Part shown: piece after piece, positions 34,341 through 49,210 of the stretch
How positions within the stretch are numbered: the first letter of the stretch is position 1
Layout: each line of letters opens with the position of its first letter
Source: Apiotrichum sp. Y4204
Lineage: Eukaryota; Basidiomycota; Tremellomycetes; Trichosporonales; Trichosporonaceae
Length of the DNA stretch: 64,000 bases
NCBI GenBank assembly: GCA_025531455.1
Contig: JAMYHL010000040.1
Location: forward strand, 332,719 to 396,718
Direction of reading: 5' to 3'
Notes under the pieces: model-generated
Seen by the model: the letters and a program-made list of their open reading frames with translations, nothing else
Told to the model about the DNA's origin: nothing
Databases searched by the model: none
Program-made: the position numbers and the translations under genes

Positions 34341-37300
34341 TCATACCGTGTCCTCCATCATGAGCCTCGGGAGGATGTTCATGCCGATGAGCTCCTGGAT
34401 GAGAAGCTTGGCGGCGTACGGCATCGTAATCTTGACGACTGCCTTGGAGCTTGCACAACCTTTGCACCAGCCGCTGTACGCGAGCATGCCGCATGCCTCG
34501 CACACCTGCGCGTCGAACGCGTCACTACTTATCATAAGACGCTCAAGAAGGAGCTGTGTCGCACCATAGCCGATGAGACTGAGGTTAGCAGATGCCCAAA
34601 GGCAGTGGAGCACTCACCAGTCACGCTCCATCTCTCCTAGACGCAGACCACCGTCCTTCGAACGACCCTCGGTCGGCTGGCGCGTGAGGTTTGCCTTGGG
34701 ACCCGTGGGACGTGCGTGCATCTTGTCCATAACCATGTGCTGCGGGTTAGAATGGTCAATACGGAAAATCTCACCTTAAGCTTCTGGTAGTAGATGGGGC
34801 CAAAGTAGACATACGCCTCGAGAGGCTCGCCGGTAATACCGCTCTGGAGCATGTCTTTGCCGGCGTACGAGAAGCCATTGTCGATGAGGATCTTCGACAT
34901 ATCGACGACCTTACTTCCGCCAAAGGCCGTTCCGTACTGCAGTGCGCCTGAGATGACACCTGCCTTGCCGGACAGCAACTCGATCATCTTTCCAACCGTC
35001 ATTCGACTGGGGAAACCGTGTGGGTTCATGATAATGTCGGGGCAAATACCCTGATCGTTGAACGGCATGTCTGCCTGGGGCACGATCAGACCACAGACAC
35101 CCTTCTGACCGTGACGCGACGAGAACTTGTCGCCGAGTTCCGGGCGACGAGTCTGTCGTGTAAGGATCTTGATCAGCTGGTTGCCGTCCTCCGAGTCGGT
35201 AACCATCACTTTGTCAATGTTGGTCGGCTCCGGCAGCTTGTGAACGACAGGCGACGGCTTGTAGCCAACTGCTGGACCAGGGCCGCGCGTGTCCATCGGT
35301 GTCTCACGAGCGGCGAGAAGATCACCCTGGGACACGACCGAGCCGGGCGCGACGAGACCATCCTGGTCAAGCCAAGAATGAGTCTCCGGGCGTTGGTCGG
35401 GCGGCAACATAGCGAGACGCTCGGATGTGCCGTTGGGGAATGAGCGAAGAGGAATAGTGTTCTTCTTCAGAACGTGGCAGCGACCGAAACCGCGATCCGC
35501 CGAGGCACGGTTGACGATTAGCGCGTCCTCAATATCGTAACCAGAGTACGACATGACGGCGACCGTTGCGTTCTGTCCAGCGGGGAGCTTGTCATATCCG
35601 ACCAGCTCAATCGTCTTGGTCTTCACCATCGGCTGCTGAGGGTAGGTCATGAGGTAGAGCAGGGTGTCGATACGGTTGAGCTGGTTATACGCAATAGCAC
35701 CAATGGCCTGCTTGCCCATGGCACACTGATACGTGTTACGCGGCGACTGGTTGTGGTGGGGGTACGGGATCAGGCCCGCGACGGCACCAAGAATTGTGAA
35801 TGGCTCGATCTCGAGATGTGTCGTGTCCTCAACAATCTCGCTCTCATAACACGCAATCAGAGAGTCGTTCTCCTCGTTCACATCGAGGTACTCGACAAGA
35901 CCGGAGCGCAAGAAGTGGTCGAACGTCACCTTGCCAGCCTTGAGCAGCGCCATATGCTCGGATGTGACCTTCGAGCGGCCATTCTCGACGATGATCATTG
36001 GGCGACAGATACGGCCACCGTCGGAAGCAATGTAGATTACGCGCTGGTGGTGGTTCATGTAGATAGACACGAACTCCGAGGTGCGACCGGAGCGGCGCAG
36101 ACGACGGAACAACGTAACAAAGCGCTTTGGTGCGGCGGTAACACCAATGAGATTACCGTTCACCTGAACAAGGTAGACTCCCCGACGGTAAAGCTCATTA
36201 CCCGTTACCATCGAGATGTCCTCTGCACCGAGCATGAAGGCCATCTTGATGAGCGGCTCCTCGTTCACATCGGTTGTGATATGCGTCATGAGTGCCAGGT
36301 TCTTGACCAGACCACATGCTTCACCTTCCGGTGTGTCCGAGGGGCAGAGCATACCCCATTGCGAGGGCTGCAGCGCACGTGGACCCGACACCTTACGCGT
36401 CTTCTCGAACTGCGAGCTGATACGCGTCATCATACCGAGGGCGGCGATGAACGAAAGGCGAGAGAGAACGTGAGTGACACCAGCACGCTCGACGTGGAAA
36501 CGCTTCAGCGACCAGTTGCCGGTGGAGATGGAGCGCACAAAGGCGGACGTGATGATGTCGCTGCCGCCGGTACGCACAAGCGCGCTGGCGTCGAAAGGCC
36601 CTGCGCGCGACTTCTTCTCCAGAATCTTGTCCATGCGCTTCTTCAGGTCGGTGTTAAACGTCTTGAAAGAGTCCTCAAAAAGAAGAGAGAGCAACTGGCC
36701 GGCAAGTTCAAGACGCTTGTTACCGACGTAGTCACGGTCGTCCACCATCTTCTCATCCACCATCGCCATGAGCACACGGCGCGTCATGGTGGCGAGGTAG
36801 ATCGTCTTCGGGCGGAAGTTCATGTCACGAACGGGAACGTGACCAAGCACCATGGTCGCCAGTGCTTGGCAAGCAATGTCCGCCGGCGTGAGCTTGTGCC
36901 CGATTGTCCTGTCCTCCTTCTCCTGTCCCGGAGAGACACGCGCACCAATAAAGTCGAGCGCCTGTCGCCGCGTGAAGATCTTGAGCTTGGCGGCCTCCTC
37001 AAACGACACACCAAGTGCCTCCTGGAATCGCTCGTCGGGGCCACAGGTGAGCTGCAGAATCTCCTTGTCGGACGTCATGCCCATCGCCTTGAGGGCCACC
37101 ACGATGGGAATATACTCCTTGAACGAGTTGTGGCGGAGGTAGATGCGCTTGTTCTTGGTCGTGACATATGTCTTGACGACACGGTCGTGTGTCGACGATG
37201 TGACTTCGGCGGTAACGACGTCCTTCTTCGGGTCCGTCATGACGATGATACGGTTCTTGCTGAGCTGCTCCTGAACGAGAATGACCTTCTCTGTGCCCTT

Positions 37301-38087
37301 GACCACAAAGTAGCCACCGGGGTCAAGCGGACACTCGCCCATGCGTGCCAGCTCCGCCTGGCTCTTGTTTGCAAGATGACAAAGATCCGATCGGAGCATT
37401 ATAGGCAGTGATCCAATGTGGATGCCCTGCTGCTTGCGGATCTTGTCCTCGTGCGAGTACTCGATGTCGACATAGATACCTCCGGAATACGTCGTGTCTG
37501 TGAGTCGGCACTCCATCGGCGTCAGGCGGTGGTTCACAGCGCCAACCTCCTTGCGTAGCGGCCGTCCAATACGAATATCTGTGTAACGGATGTAGTACCG
37601 CGGGTTCGCGTCCGAGACGACTAAGCTGTTCGCATGGAGAATCGCCTTGATATCCGTGTGCACAAAGTAGTTGAACGAGTCGAGATGCTGCTTGACAAGA
37701 CCCTTGACCTTAAGAAAGGCCGGGAGAAGCTCCCATTTATCCTGAAGAGTTAGTTTTCCCATAGATACCCTAACTCACCTCGACGCTCTTCACACCCCGC
37801 GCATACCAGTCGGCGCCCTTGTCGCCATGATCGCGCTTCATGAGCTCCGCCCACTCCTCCTCGCCCTCCTGCAGATTGTTGGCCGCCATCTTGCCCTTGA
37901 TCTGCTGTGGTCGCGGCTTGCCATAACGTGCGGACGGCATGCTTGGAGCTGGGGGCGCTGCCTTCGCGGGAGGCGGCTTCGCCTGACGAGATGGAGGGGC
38001 ATTGGGTCGCGGCTTCGCAGGGGGCGCGCGCTTTGTCGACGGCGCGCGCGTCGGACGAGACGGACCGCCAGCCGCTGGGGGACTCAT
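34341..38087 (-). CDS. RPC2: RNA polymerase III second largest subunit (RPC2/RET1), 1211 aa
   Basis: Catalytic subunit of nuclear Pol III, making tRNA and 5S rRNA. Exons 38087-37779, 37741-34775, 34739-34618, 34578-34341. After a basic, Pro-rich extension of about 75 residues come beta-subunit domains: protrusion ([15 protein letters not shown]), lobe, fork ([20 protein letters not shown]), hybrid-binding ([40 protein letters not shown]) and the clamp-linking anchor with a zinc site [17 protein letters not shown] catalytic-site Asp sits in GYDIEDA. It is slightly longer than yeast Ret1 because of the N-terminal extension. Confidence 0.96.
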
Positions 38088-40642
38088 TCCTGCTAGGTTG
38101 CGAGAGAGGCAGGTGCAGTGACGGTTGCAGTTATGATCGCGAGCGACTGTCGATGGCCACTGCTTTTGGGCGTGTTCACAACTCGCAAATGTGTTTCGAA
38201 GATTCGAAGATTCTTCTGGCTAGGTCATGGGCGGACAGCGGCGGAGGTATTTTGCGGTGGCAAAAAGAGTGGAGGAGCAGATACCGTGGGAACATGAGAG
38301 CATGCTGATGAGGCGTGGGAGCCAGGCAGTAATCACGTGATTAAGAGCTTTGACCCGGGGCCTCAGGGTCCTTTTGATTGCTGATCGGCACGATCCGCTA
38401 CAAGTGTCAATGATCTGCTGGCCTGACCATGGGCTGTGGGCGATCAAATGATCAACGCAGGGGGATTACCCGATTCATCAGTCCCATACGGCCCATACCT
38501 TAACATTTACTAAACCACAGACAGGAAGGGTTGTGTGCAGGCGATTTGGGATTTACGCGTCTCAGACGACGTGCAACGGATGATCGTGTGTCAGATATGC
38601 TTCATAATCGGTCCAGAATTCCAGAATGATCAAGACTGCATCACAAGCTCAAAGGCAATGAACAGCGCTGCGATGACAAGCTCGAAGAAGCGGTGGGACG
38701 GGGAGGTCAGCTGAAAACGTGGTGCACAGTCTTCAAGCTTCAGGCGGCGATCTTCTTTTCAGTCTGCAGTGCATGCACCGATTGTTGGTCACCGGCAAGC
38801 TGCCGCAGATCTCAAACTCGGACTGCGAGTTTCAGGTAGATCCCGTTAATGCCGTGTTCCTGTTCCAAGGTTCCGGCTTTCTGGCCTTCTGGCAGGACGT
38901 GGTGGGCCTGCCAGAGGCCATAGGCGAGAGGAAACTGATGAGGTACTGAAACTGATAGCTAGGAGGGAACAGGAAATCATCTCTTATGGCGGATGGGCCA
39001 GCGTGGATGCACCGAGAGGGGCCAGTGGCGCGCAGAGGGCGAGATTCCGCCAGACAAGATAGGGTTCAGGTCGTTCAGGTTTATACGCGCGCCGCGGTGC
39101 AAACAGCACCGGTTCCCAGTGCGCCACTCATTAGCCCTACACAGCTCACTTCACAGCTTTATGCCGAGAACAGCAGTAGTCGAAGCATCGCCCCAGTCTA
39201 CACTGTCGAGTGTCTGAATTGTCAGGCCGTCAAGGCCACTGCAGGAATCTGTAGGCAGGAAAACTTCTGCAGAGACGCGATGGCTGCGATGGTGTTCAAT
39301 TTCTAACCCTGCTCGGTACGAACAGGACATCTGGCATGTGGCGTAGATGGCGTATGGCGCAGATGTCGTCAATGGCTGCGACAAGCATGATAATGAATCG
39401 GGATAGTGACATGGATTGGAAACAACAGTGGGCAAATAAAGCACACACATTTGCACGCACTTTCTGCTAAACTGCTAAGAGTGTCCTTCACAGCTGTCAA
39501 TGGGGTCATTCTGGCTCTCACTGTCTGTATCATACCGCTGCGCGTACTGCAGAACGATGAACCACATGGGTACACAACTCAAAGTGCGATCAAAGCACAT
39601 TGTCCGAGGTACGACGTGCTCAACGTGGATGGCAGTGCCGACCTTGCATCGTAAGCTGAACAGTCACTTGAGCCTAATAACAATGGGTCCTATCGCATCC
39701 AAAGCTCTAAAGGTAATCGTGCAGAGGGAAGGAACAGCAATGAGGAGCCAAACCGCGAGCCAGACGTTTCATGCTCCACAGCCCGTCCCGCCCACCGCAA
39801 TTGCCCCTTCGAGTCCCTCCGTCCATCCAGGACACCAGGGATCTTGACAAGAGCGGAATCCAGCGCGGGGAGCATGGTTAGCCTGGGGACAAACCCGAGG
39901 CAAAAGGCAGAACCGCCGAGGCCGACTGTGGAAGCGAGGCAAAGGCGCCGAGAATACCCTGTGTGTGTACAGCACCATGAACATCGGCACAGCTCGCCTG
40001 AGCCTCCTGATACGCGCTCTCCATGGAACAAAGTTGCTTCACCGAGTCATCCGAGTGTGGTGTATGCCGAAAGTCGGCCAGCCCGAAACTATAGAGGGCA
40101 TGCCGGGGGGACCGGTGGCCGGTGGGTGCAGGGTGTGTGTGAGTGGACAAAGGGAGGTACGCGGCGCGGGCCGGCTGGGCTCTTTCCCTGAAGGCCCTCC
40201 GCTCTCTGCCGCCCCCTATACCCCCTCCCCTATCACAGGTATCACAAAGGGAGCCCAGCCCAGAGAGCGCCAGATCGCCAGAGCTAGTGAGGCCTCCCCC
40301 GCCTGACCGGCATGACCGGTGCAATGAAATCATTGTGGCATCCCTCTGCAGCTCTGCAGGAGCTCTGGCGCTTTGGCCCAGCTGGCCCAGCTGGCCATCC
40401 CCCTGTGCGTGTCACAGGTTACACGGTGGTGTCCCATGTCCAAAGTCTGTGTATTCTGTGGTGTCTCAGCTGCTCCAGCTCAATCTCTCACTCCTCCTCC
40501 CCATCCCTCCTCGTCGCTCACATCCACACACATCCAAGGTAACATTCATCAGTCCTATTTATCTACTCTACCCCCTTCGGTGATTGTCACTTCCCCCCAT
40601 CCACCTTCATCTCCATCCCATCTCATCCCCATCTAGCCCAAC
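38088..40642. other. Long intergenic region upstream of the MAP kinase
   Basis: 2.55 kb separating two divergent genes (RPC2 leftward, MAP kinase rightward). Open frames are short and lack domains. The last ~250 bp (40390-40642) are pyrimidine-rich and look like a transcribed 5' leader. Nothing else is recognised. Confidence 0.5.
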
Positions 40643-42326
<1,684 letters not shown>

Positions 42327-42612
42327 TAGACCTTCCCGTAATTGTACCTAGTGAGCTAGTGGCGTCGCCGACGGGATAGAGCTTTGTCGGATGTATTTGA
42401 TAGACTGGATTATTGCTGAAGAGTGCCTGGGGCTGCTGCAAAGCTGAAACCCTCAATGAACAGAAGGACACAGTTGTCATGTCAATCTCATCTTTGGCCA
42501 ATCGAAGGCCAGAGGAACATCTGTCAGAAAAAATATCATTAAAGCGTATCTAGCGTATCTACACAAAAGGATCTGCCATGAGCTGAGATCTAGATGTCTG
42601 ACATGCATGACT

Positions 42613-43904
42613 CTATCGACGAGACTTTTCATAGTACTGGAGGAACGCGCCCTTCTCCTCCCATCCCATGCCTACAACGCGGCGCGCACGCCCCGTCTCC
42701 GCAAGGACAACCGCGCACGCGTCGCGCCACGCCGTGCGTGGGTTGCGAGCTGCAGCGAGGCCGCCGGGCTGCGACGCGAGGATCTCGGAGGGGAGGAAGC
42801 TGGGCGAGCTGGGCGCGCTGGACGGGTGGAGAGTGCGCACGGCTGCCGAGCGGGGGAGCGGGAGCGTAGCCGCAAAGCGGAGGAGGTGCATCCCGGGGTT
42901 TGGGAGCGGGCAAGGCGCCGAGGGGAGGAGCGCGGTGGGTACCGTGTGCCTTCCGTCAGCGCTGAACAACATTATCATTTGTCTGTACTCACCTCATGTA
43001 CTTGACCCAGACGACGCCGTCGCGCCCGACCTCCTCAGCGAGCACACCGTCGCCGAAGCGGAGGAGCGCGCGGCCATTGGAGGTCGTGGCCTCCGGGAAG
43101 AGGAGGACGGGACGGGGCGACGTGCGGCGTGCGTCTGCAAGCGTCGCGTATAGCGTTCCCTGGAACTTCTCGCCGGTAGGGACTGTTGAAGGGAGGGAGC
43201 CGGTGCGCGCCAGCAGGGACAGGAGCGGGACCGGCGTGTAGCCTACGCACACGCCCGTTGACGGAGGCGGCAGGACCGCCGCGGAGCCCGTGCCGCTTGC
43301 GCGTCCAAAGGACGAGCCTGCGGATGGGGAGACCTCAAAGACGGGGAGGAGGAAGACCGGGTCATGCCTGTTGTTAGCCAACTGTTCGCGCTGGGAAATC
43401 TGGAAAGCGCTGGACGGTCTCCGGGTTGAGTTCGATTTGCAGAACCTTGTATCCGTAGCCCATCGTCCGACACTCCTAACGTTAATACCCACCGGAACGC
43501 ATAGAATAAAACATCGACCCATCCTCCCCAGTTTGCCAAGATCACATCTCCCTTCTTGATGCCGCGGACAGCCTGCGCGATGCGGCCGCGCTTGTCACTG
43601 ACGATCTCCGAGGGGATGTGGTAGTAACCGAGAACCGCGAGGGCAAGGCGGGCGGTGATGGCGGTAGGGACCCATCCAAGGCTGACAGGGGCGAGAATCG
43701 TGTTCAACACGACATACAGCAGTGCGAGGACCGCAAGGAGAAGCAAGCGCAAGAGGCCGAATACCGCCGCGAGGGGGAAGACCGCGAGCGAGACCGGCGA
43801 GCTCGGGGCTACTGCCGGGAGAAACGGCTGAATTCCCGTCGCGGGGTCCTGCTGTCAGCGATGTTGTGGAGCCGACGTACCCTCCACTTCGAGAACTTTT
43901 CCAT
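42613..43904 (-). CDS. LOA1/VPS66-like lysophospholipid acyltransferase, 363 aa
   Basis: Exons 43904-43881, 43848-43493, 43367-42993, 42949-42613. A membrane segment at about 35-65 precedes the acyltransferase domain. Motif I is NWGGWVD (N-W-x4-D rather than NHx4D), the form seen in yeast Loa1 (NWTSPLD). Motif III is FPEATTSNGRALLRF, closely like the Loa1 PEGTTSN motif. The segment YMRHTVPTALLPSAP follows. It probably acylates lysophosphatidic acid at lipid droplets/ER. The 125-nt second intron joins YAFR to HDPVFLLPVFE, which restores the conserved reading. Confidence 0.8.
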
Positions 43905-44660
43905 AGCGGGCGCGTGGACGGGTAGAGGGTAACAGTACTGCGGACTGTATTGTTGGACAGATGATGTTGTCACTTCAAGGTTGTCAACTTCGTGTCTTTC
44001 CCTAGCTCGACCCCCCCAGGATACTCTGATACAGGGAAGGTGGCCGAGTCGGAATGAGCGAGGCACGCTTGCTGCTTGGTACTTCTTCAGAAAAGGACAT
44101 TATCAGAGTACCAAGAGGACGGCGTTTACGTTGTGCCGCACGCTGGTGCAGTGCCTCGCATTGTCACCATGTTTGCACCGACGGACGACCGTGTGGGTTG
44201 TGTGGGTCGTGTGGTGGGTCATGGGTGATGTGGGTGATGGCGGTGCCGACGCCGAGGAATAGACTCTCCGGTGCGGAGATAACCGTGGAAGGGGGAGATT
44301 AATTATACTTCCGCAAACGTGAGCCGCGGCCAGTCCCCGCCTGGCGCACTGTGGGCCCTGTGGGCTGTGGCGCTGTGGGGGCCATTGGCCCTGTGGGCTC
44401 TACCGTTGCCGACTCGATTCCAGTTCGGGTTTCGCGGATGAGAGCATGAGCGCACGAGCTCACAGAGCACGGAAATTACGGAAATGTATGGAAATGTAGG
44501 CAAATGACTGAGAAATAATAGTGGGAGTCTTTCGAGTAGGAAAGTACAGTAGGTGGGATGCCAATGGCGTCTGCCAAACAAAGATCAGTCATCGTCCTTT
44601 GTCCTCGTCCTCATCACCGCTTCTGCCCCCCCTCTACAACTCACTCTTTAGTCAGTCACG
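43905..44660. promoter_or_regulatory. Divergent promoter region, LOA1-like / TRP1
   Basis: 756 bp without a gene. A pyrimidine-rich leader with CCTCATC-type runs precedes the TRP1 start. Confidence 0.45.
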
Positions 44661-47077
44661 ATGGGGTACACGCTCGTCATCGACAACTACGACTCGTTCA
44701 CCTGGAACGTGTACGCGGACCTGAGCGTGCTCGGCGGCAACCCGCTCGTCGTCCGTAATGACAAAATCACCCTCGCCGAGATTGAGCGCATGCACTCGGA
44801 GGGAGAGATTGACCGCGTCGTTATCTCGCCTGGCCCCGGCCACCCCAGGACGGACTCGGGCATTTCGCGCGACGTTATCACTTGGGCGACCGGACGCATC
44901 CCCGTCCTCGGCGTGTGCATGGGCCTGGAGTGCATAGTTGATGTCCTCGGTGGTGATGTGAGTGAAGGAGTGGCAGGAGAGAACCTGAGCCGCAAGCTGC
45001 GGGCCTTCACAGTCAGCTTATGGCTTGTTTGGTCGTTCTCACCTGGCCCCGCACCAGACTCTTACTTCGCTCACACCAGATCGCGTACGCCGGTGAAATC
45101 AAACACGGCAAGACGTCGCTCGTCAAGCACGACGCGAAGGGCATCTTCCACGAGCTTCCCCCCCTCCTCGCGTCGACGCGTTACCACTCCCTTGCGGCCA
45201 AGCTTCTCACCCTCCCCAAGTCGCTGCAGGTGACGTCTACGTCCCAGGAGAGCGGCGTGATCATGGGCGTCCGTCACCGCAAGTACACCGTCGAGGCCGT
45301 TCAGTACCACCCCGAGTCGTGCATGTCCGAGGGCGGCCACGGGCTCATGTCCAACTTTTTGAAGCTTAAGGGAGGCACCTGGGGCGGCGAGAACGCGTGG
45401 TGCGGTGTCACGCCTGAGGACGACGTCGCAAGCGGCGAGATGCCTGCTGCCGCCGCTGTTGCAAATGCGGAGGCCGCCACTCTCCCCTCCTCCAAGCCCT
45501 CAGTCCCGTCCATTCTTGACCGCATTGCCGCCCAGCGTCTTTCGGATGTCTCGGTGGCCAGCAAAAACCTCTCCACGACGCCGGAGAACCTCCAGATTGC
45601 TCTCTCGCTTCACACTGCCCCGCCCCTTATCTCGTTTGTGGACCGCGTCAAGTCTACCCCGCACACCGCGGTCATGGCCGAGATCAAGCGTGCATCCCCG
45701 TCCAAGGGCGATATCGCGCCGACGGCTTCAGCGCCCGCCCAGGCGCTGCGGTACGCCATCGCCGGTGCCTCGGTCATCTCGGTTCTCACTGAGCCTTCGT
45801 GGTTCAAGGGTGCCCTGGGTGACATGCTCGCCGTGCGTCAGGCCCTTGACTCGCTCCCCAACCGCCCAGCTATCCTGCGCAAGGACTTTATCCTCGCCCC
45901 GTACCAGATTGACGAGGCGCGTCTCCACGGCGCGGACACTGTGCTGCTAATCGTCGCGATGCTTGAGCCCGCGAAACTCAAGGAGCTCTACGACTACTCC
46001 GTTTCGCTTGGTATGGAGCCCCTGGTTGAAGTCAACAACGCTACAGAGCTTGAGGTCGCGCTCGAGATTGGGTCAAAGGTGATTGGCGTCAACAACCGCA
46101 ACCTTCACGACTTCAACGTTGACATGGACACGACGTCAAGGGTGAACACCGCGCTCAAGGGCAGGGACGTGATTCTCTGTGCATTGAGTGGTATCGCATC
46201 CTCTACCGATGTGGCCAAGTACGTCTCGGAGGGTGTGCGCGCGGTACTCGTGGGTGAAAGCCTCATGCGTGCGGCCGACGCTGGTGCCTTCCTCCGTGAG
46301 CTTATCGGCTTGGACAAGCCGGCTGCACCAGCACCAACCAAGCCGCTAGTCAAGATCTGCGGTGTTCGTACTCCTGCCGACGCGCAGGTTGCAGTCGACG
46401 CCGGTGCGGACCTCGTCGGCATCATTCTCGTCCCGGGCACCCGCCGGGGAGTCGACGCATTGACTGCACGATCCATTGCCGAGACGGTGCGCGCGGCAAG
46501 GAAGGACTCGACCCCGGTGCAGTCCTCCTCGCCGCTCTGGTTCGGTTCCCAAGCGGCGCGCCTTCGCTCCCGCCGTCGACCCCTCACCGTCGGCGTCTTC
46601 CGCAATCAGCCCCTCGACGAGATTCTTGCATTGGTGGACACAACGGGTATCGATCTCGTCCAGCTGCACGGTGACGAGCCGCAGGGCTGGGCGGCCCAGA
46701 TCCCCGTGCCCGTGATCAAGGCGTTCCGCGTACTGGCAGACGGCACGGTACGGGGCGGTGAGGTGGACCGGCCGGGCGCGAACGCGTATGTGCTTCTTGA
46801 CTCGCCGTCAACTTCAGGCGGCGCGGGCGGCGGCGAGGGTGCGGCATTTGACTGGACGAAGGCGCGCGACATCATCGCGCGCGGCGAGGTTGGCAGCGAG
46901 GGCCGCCTCCCCCTCCCAGTCATTCTTGCTGGAGGGCTACGCGCGGACAATGTCGCCGAGGCCATTGCTACCGCCGGTCCGCTCCTTGCGGTCGATGTTT
47001 CGAGCGGCGTAGAGGGCGAGGATGGGTTCAAGGACAAGGAGAAGGTCGTCGCGTTTGTCAAGGCTGTCAAGGGATAG
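44661..47077 (+). CDS. TRP1: Trifunctional tryptophan biosynthesis protein TRP1 (764 aa)
   Basis: Exons 44661-44957 and 45080-47077. Three domains: glutamine amidotransferase of anthranilate synthase (1-~200; nucleophile Cys86 in GVCMGLEC, His176 in QYHPE), indole-3-glycerol-phosphate synthase (~250-510; AEIKRASPSKG, GVNNRNLHDF) and phosphoribosylanthranilate isomerase (~522-764; VKICGVRTPADAQ, VGVFRNQ, DLVQLHGDE). These give three activities needed for tryptophan synthesis in the cytosol, with anthranilate synthase completed by a separate TrpE-type subunit. The GATase motif GLEC differs from the usual GHQ but keeps the Cys. Domain order is the common fungal one. Confidence 0.96.
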
Positions 47078-47233
47078 AGACTAGATGCTGCGGGGATAGG
47101 TACACATATTACGGTATGAGGATGTGAGGCAGATGAAAGTAGCACAGCACCGTAGCATTTTGCTCCACACGACGTGTCAAGAACATTCATTGCGTGTTTA
47201 CTTCTAAAAATCACATTCGTACCATTCTCACAT

Positions 47234-48533
47234 CTACCAGCGACGTCCGTGGGGACCGCAGCCGCCCATCCCGCCGAACCCGCCCATGCCACCCATACCT
47301 CCCATGCCGCCCATGCCGAACGGCCCCATACCCATACCGCCCATACCCATGCCGCCCATTCCGTACGGTCTCCCCATGCCCATCCTGCCCATGCCGCCCA
47401 TGCCGAAGGGCCCCATCATGCCCATACCGCCCATACCACCGAACGGGCCGCCCATGACCATGAACGGCGGCGGGCCCATAGGAGAGGAGTACCGTCCGCC
47501 GCCAAAGGTGGTGTTGTGGGACGACTTGCCCTGCGATGTCAGAGGAGAACGGGCTGGGAGACAGGAGACGTACGCTGAGGAGGGCACCAAGGAGAAGGCC
47601 GCCAAGGCCGCCGGCACCGGCGCCAGCCATGCCTGCGCCGAGACCGCCGGACGAGGAGCCGAAGAGGCGGTCCGTGTTGCCCGAGCCGGCTGGCCGCGAG
47701 GGCCTCGAGGAAGAGTAGGAGGAGCCCGGAGGGCCGTAGTACTGGCCGTACTTGTCGTCGTCGCCTTCGCCGCTGCCCATTAGGAGCTCGGCGAGGCGCT
47801 CGTCGTTCTCCTCGATCGCGGATTTCTTCGGCGGCTTCGCCTGCTGTTGCTGCTGAGGCTGTTGCTGCTGCTGTTGAGGCTGCTGCTGGTATTGCTGCTG
47901 CTGGTATTGAGGCGGTTGCTGCTGGTATTGCTGCTGCTGCTGTTGAGGCTGCTGCTGGTACTGCTGCTGCTGGCCCTGCTGCATCTGACCTTGCTGGCCC
48001 TGTCCATACTGGGGCTCGTCCTGTTCAGTCTGCGGGCTAAACGCCTGCTGGACGGTCTGGAAAGCCGACGTTTGCTCCGGATGCGCCTCGCCCTCCTTCT
48101 GCAGCGGGTGCGTCCAGGTTACGGTTGGCGGGTTCGTCGACGGGTTGATGTCTGCTGTGAGCGAGAGGTACGCAGCAATAGGGCTACCACGACTTACAAA
48201 ACCACGTCGCGTACTCGTCGCTCCACTGGCGGAGCCTGGGGTCAGCAGAGCACGGACGCACGGGCCGCAGGGCTCGGAGGATTGGAAGTGGGTCGGAAAA
48301 TTCTGGCATTTCAAAGGAAAACAGGAGATCTTGGTCTGCCTTTGCATCTTTGTGGGGCTAGTGGTGGTCCGTCGTCTTGTCATTGCCATCACAGTTCACT
48401 CTCATGAAAACAAATGAGTGTCCGGTGGTCGTCGCTCCTCACCGCTCCCCTGACTTCGTCAAAACACGCACCAAGGCTCGGGGAGGTCATCGCTCTTCTG
48501 TGCGGGGTTGTTGAGCGCGCGTTCCGTCGACAT
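47234..48533 (-). CDS. WW-domain protein with Gln-rich and Gly/Met-rich tail, 324 aa
   Basis: Exons 48533-48472, 48235-48198, 48151-47574, 47530-47234. WW domain at about 18-50: LPEPWLRQWSDEYATWFY then NPPTVTWTHP, with both conserved Trp. The middle (about 85-150) is poly-Gln/Tyr (QQQYQQQP repeats); then a Gly/Ser segment and a tail of GGMGM/PFGMGG repeats. The third exon can begin at 48154 or 48151 (adjacent CAG acceptors); the second gives WFYINPSTNPP, closer to a WW consensus. It is likely an adaptor binding Pro-rich partners and probably phase-separating; function is inferred from composition only. Confidence 0.72.
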
Positions 48534-49210
48534 GGTGATAAATGAGTGGATGGAGTGGATGCAGCGTGATGGTGCATCGTCCTCATTCTTATTCACCCGG
48601 AATGCGCCTCTGCGGTTAAAGTCTCTCGCCACTTGCTCGTTCCACAAACTCCTCCCCGGCCCACTCGGTTGCACAGTTCTCGTTCCACCCACTATGACCA
48701 CCTTTGCAACGACCCATTGCACTTATGGAGGTGAGTGGCTGCTTGATCTGAAGCTGCTCCTCTGTTCCTCTGATCTTCTGCCTTGGCGTGATCGAGCCTC
48801 CACCGGCCAGTTACGTCATGGCCTTTACCGAACCCGTCACCTATCCACTCTCCACCGCCTGGGGATAGCTCGGTAGACGGCCATGTCCTGAATGAACGCC
48901 GGGCGGCGTTGATGGTGTTACTCTTCCACCTGGGATTCGTTGATGGGGGCAGCTAGGGTAGGGATGGACTGTGGGGGCTTTGGTCCCTTGTCCCGACGCG
49001 TCGAGAAGACGCGACTGACCGGCCTATTGTGAGTTTCATGGCCGGAAAATTCCTCCATGGGCATGATCGCCGCCACTTCGCCAAGGTTCCAGGGGATATC
49101 AGCAGGCAAGAAAGATGGAGAATGTGGTTGACATTGAGAGCGCAATGGCTCGCTCGTATTATACATTTCTAATGAACTATGACAACAATGGGGATCTTCT
49201 ATGACCGTCC
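48534..49210. other. Intergenic, no gene seen
   Basis: 677 bp holding the WW-gene promoter and the 3' flank of the acidic-protein gene. No supported ORF. Confidence 0.45.

Noticed and set aside
35753..37411. 552-codon open frame antisense to RPC2
   Set aside because: Lies entirely inside a certain exon, with His/Arg/Leu mirror composition.
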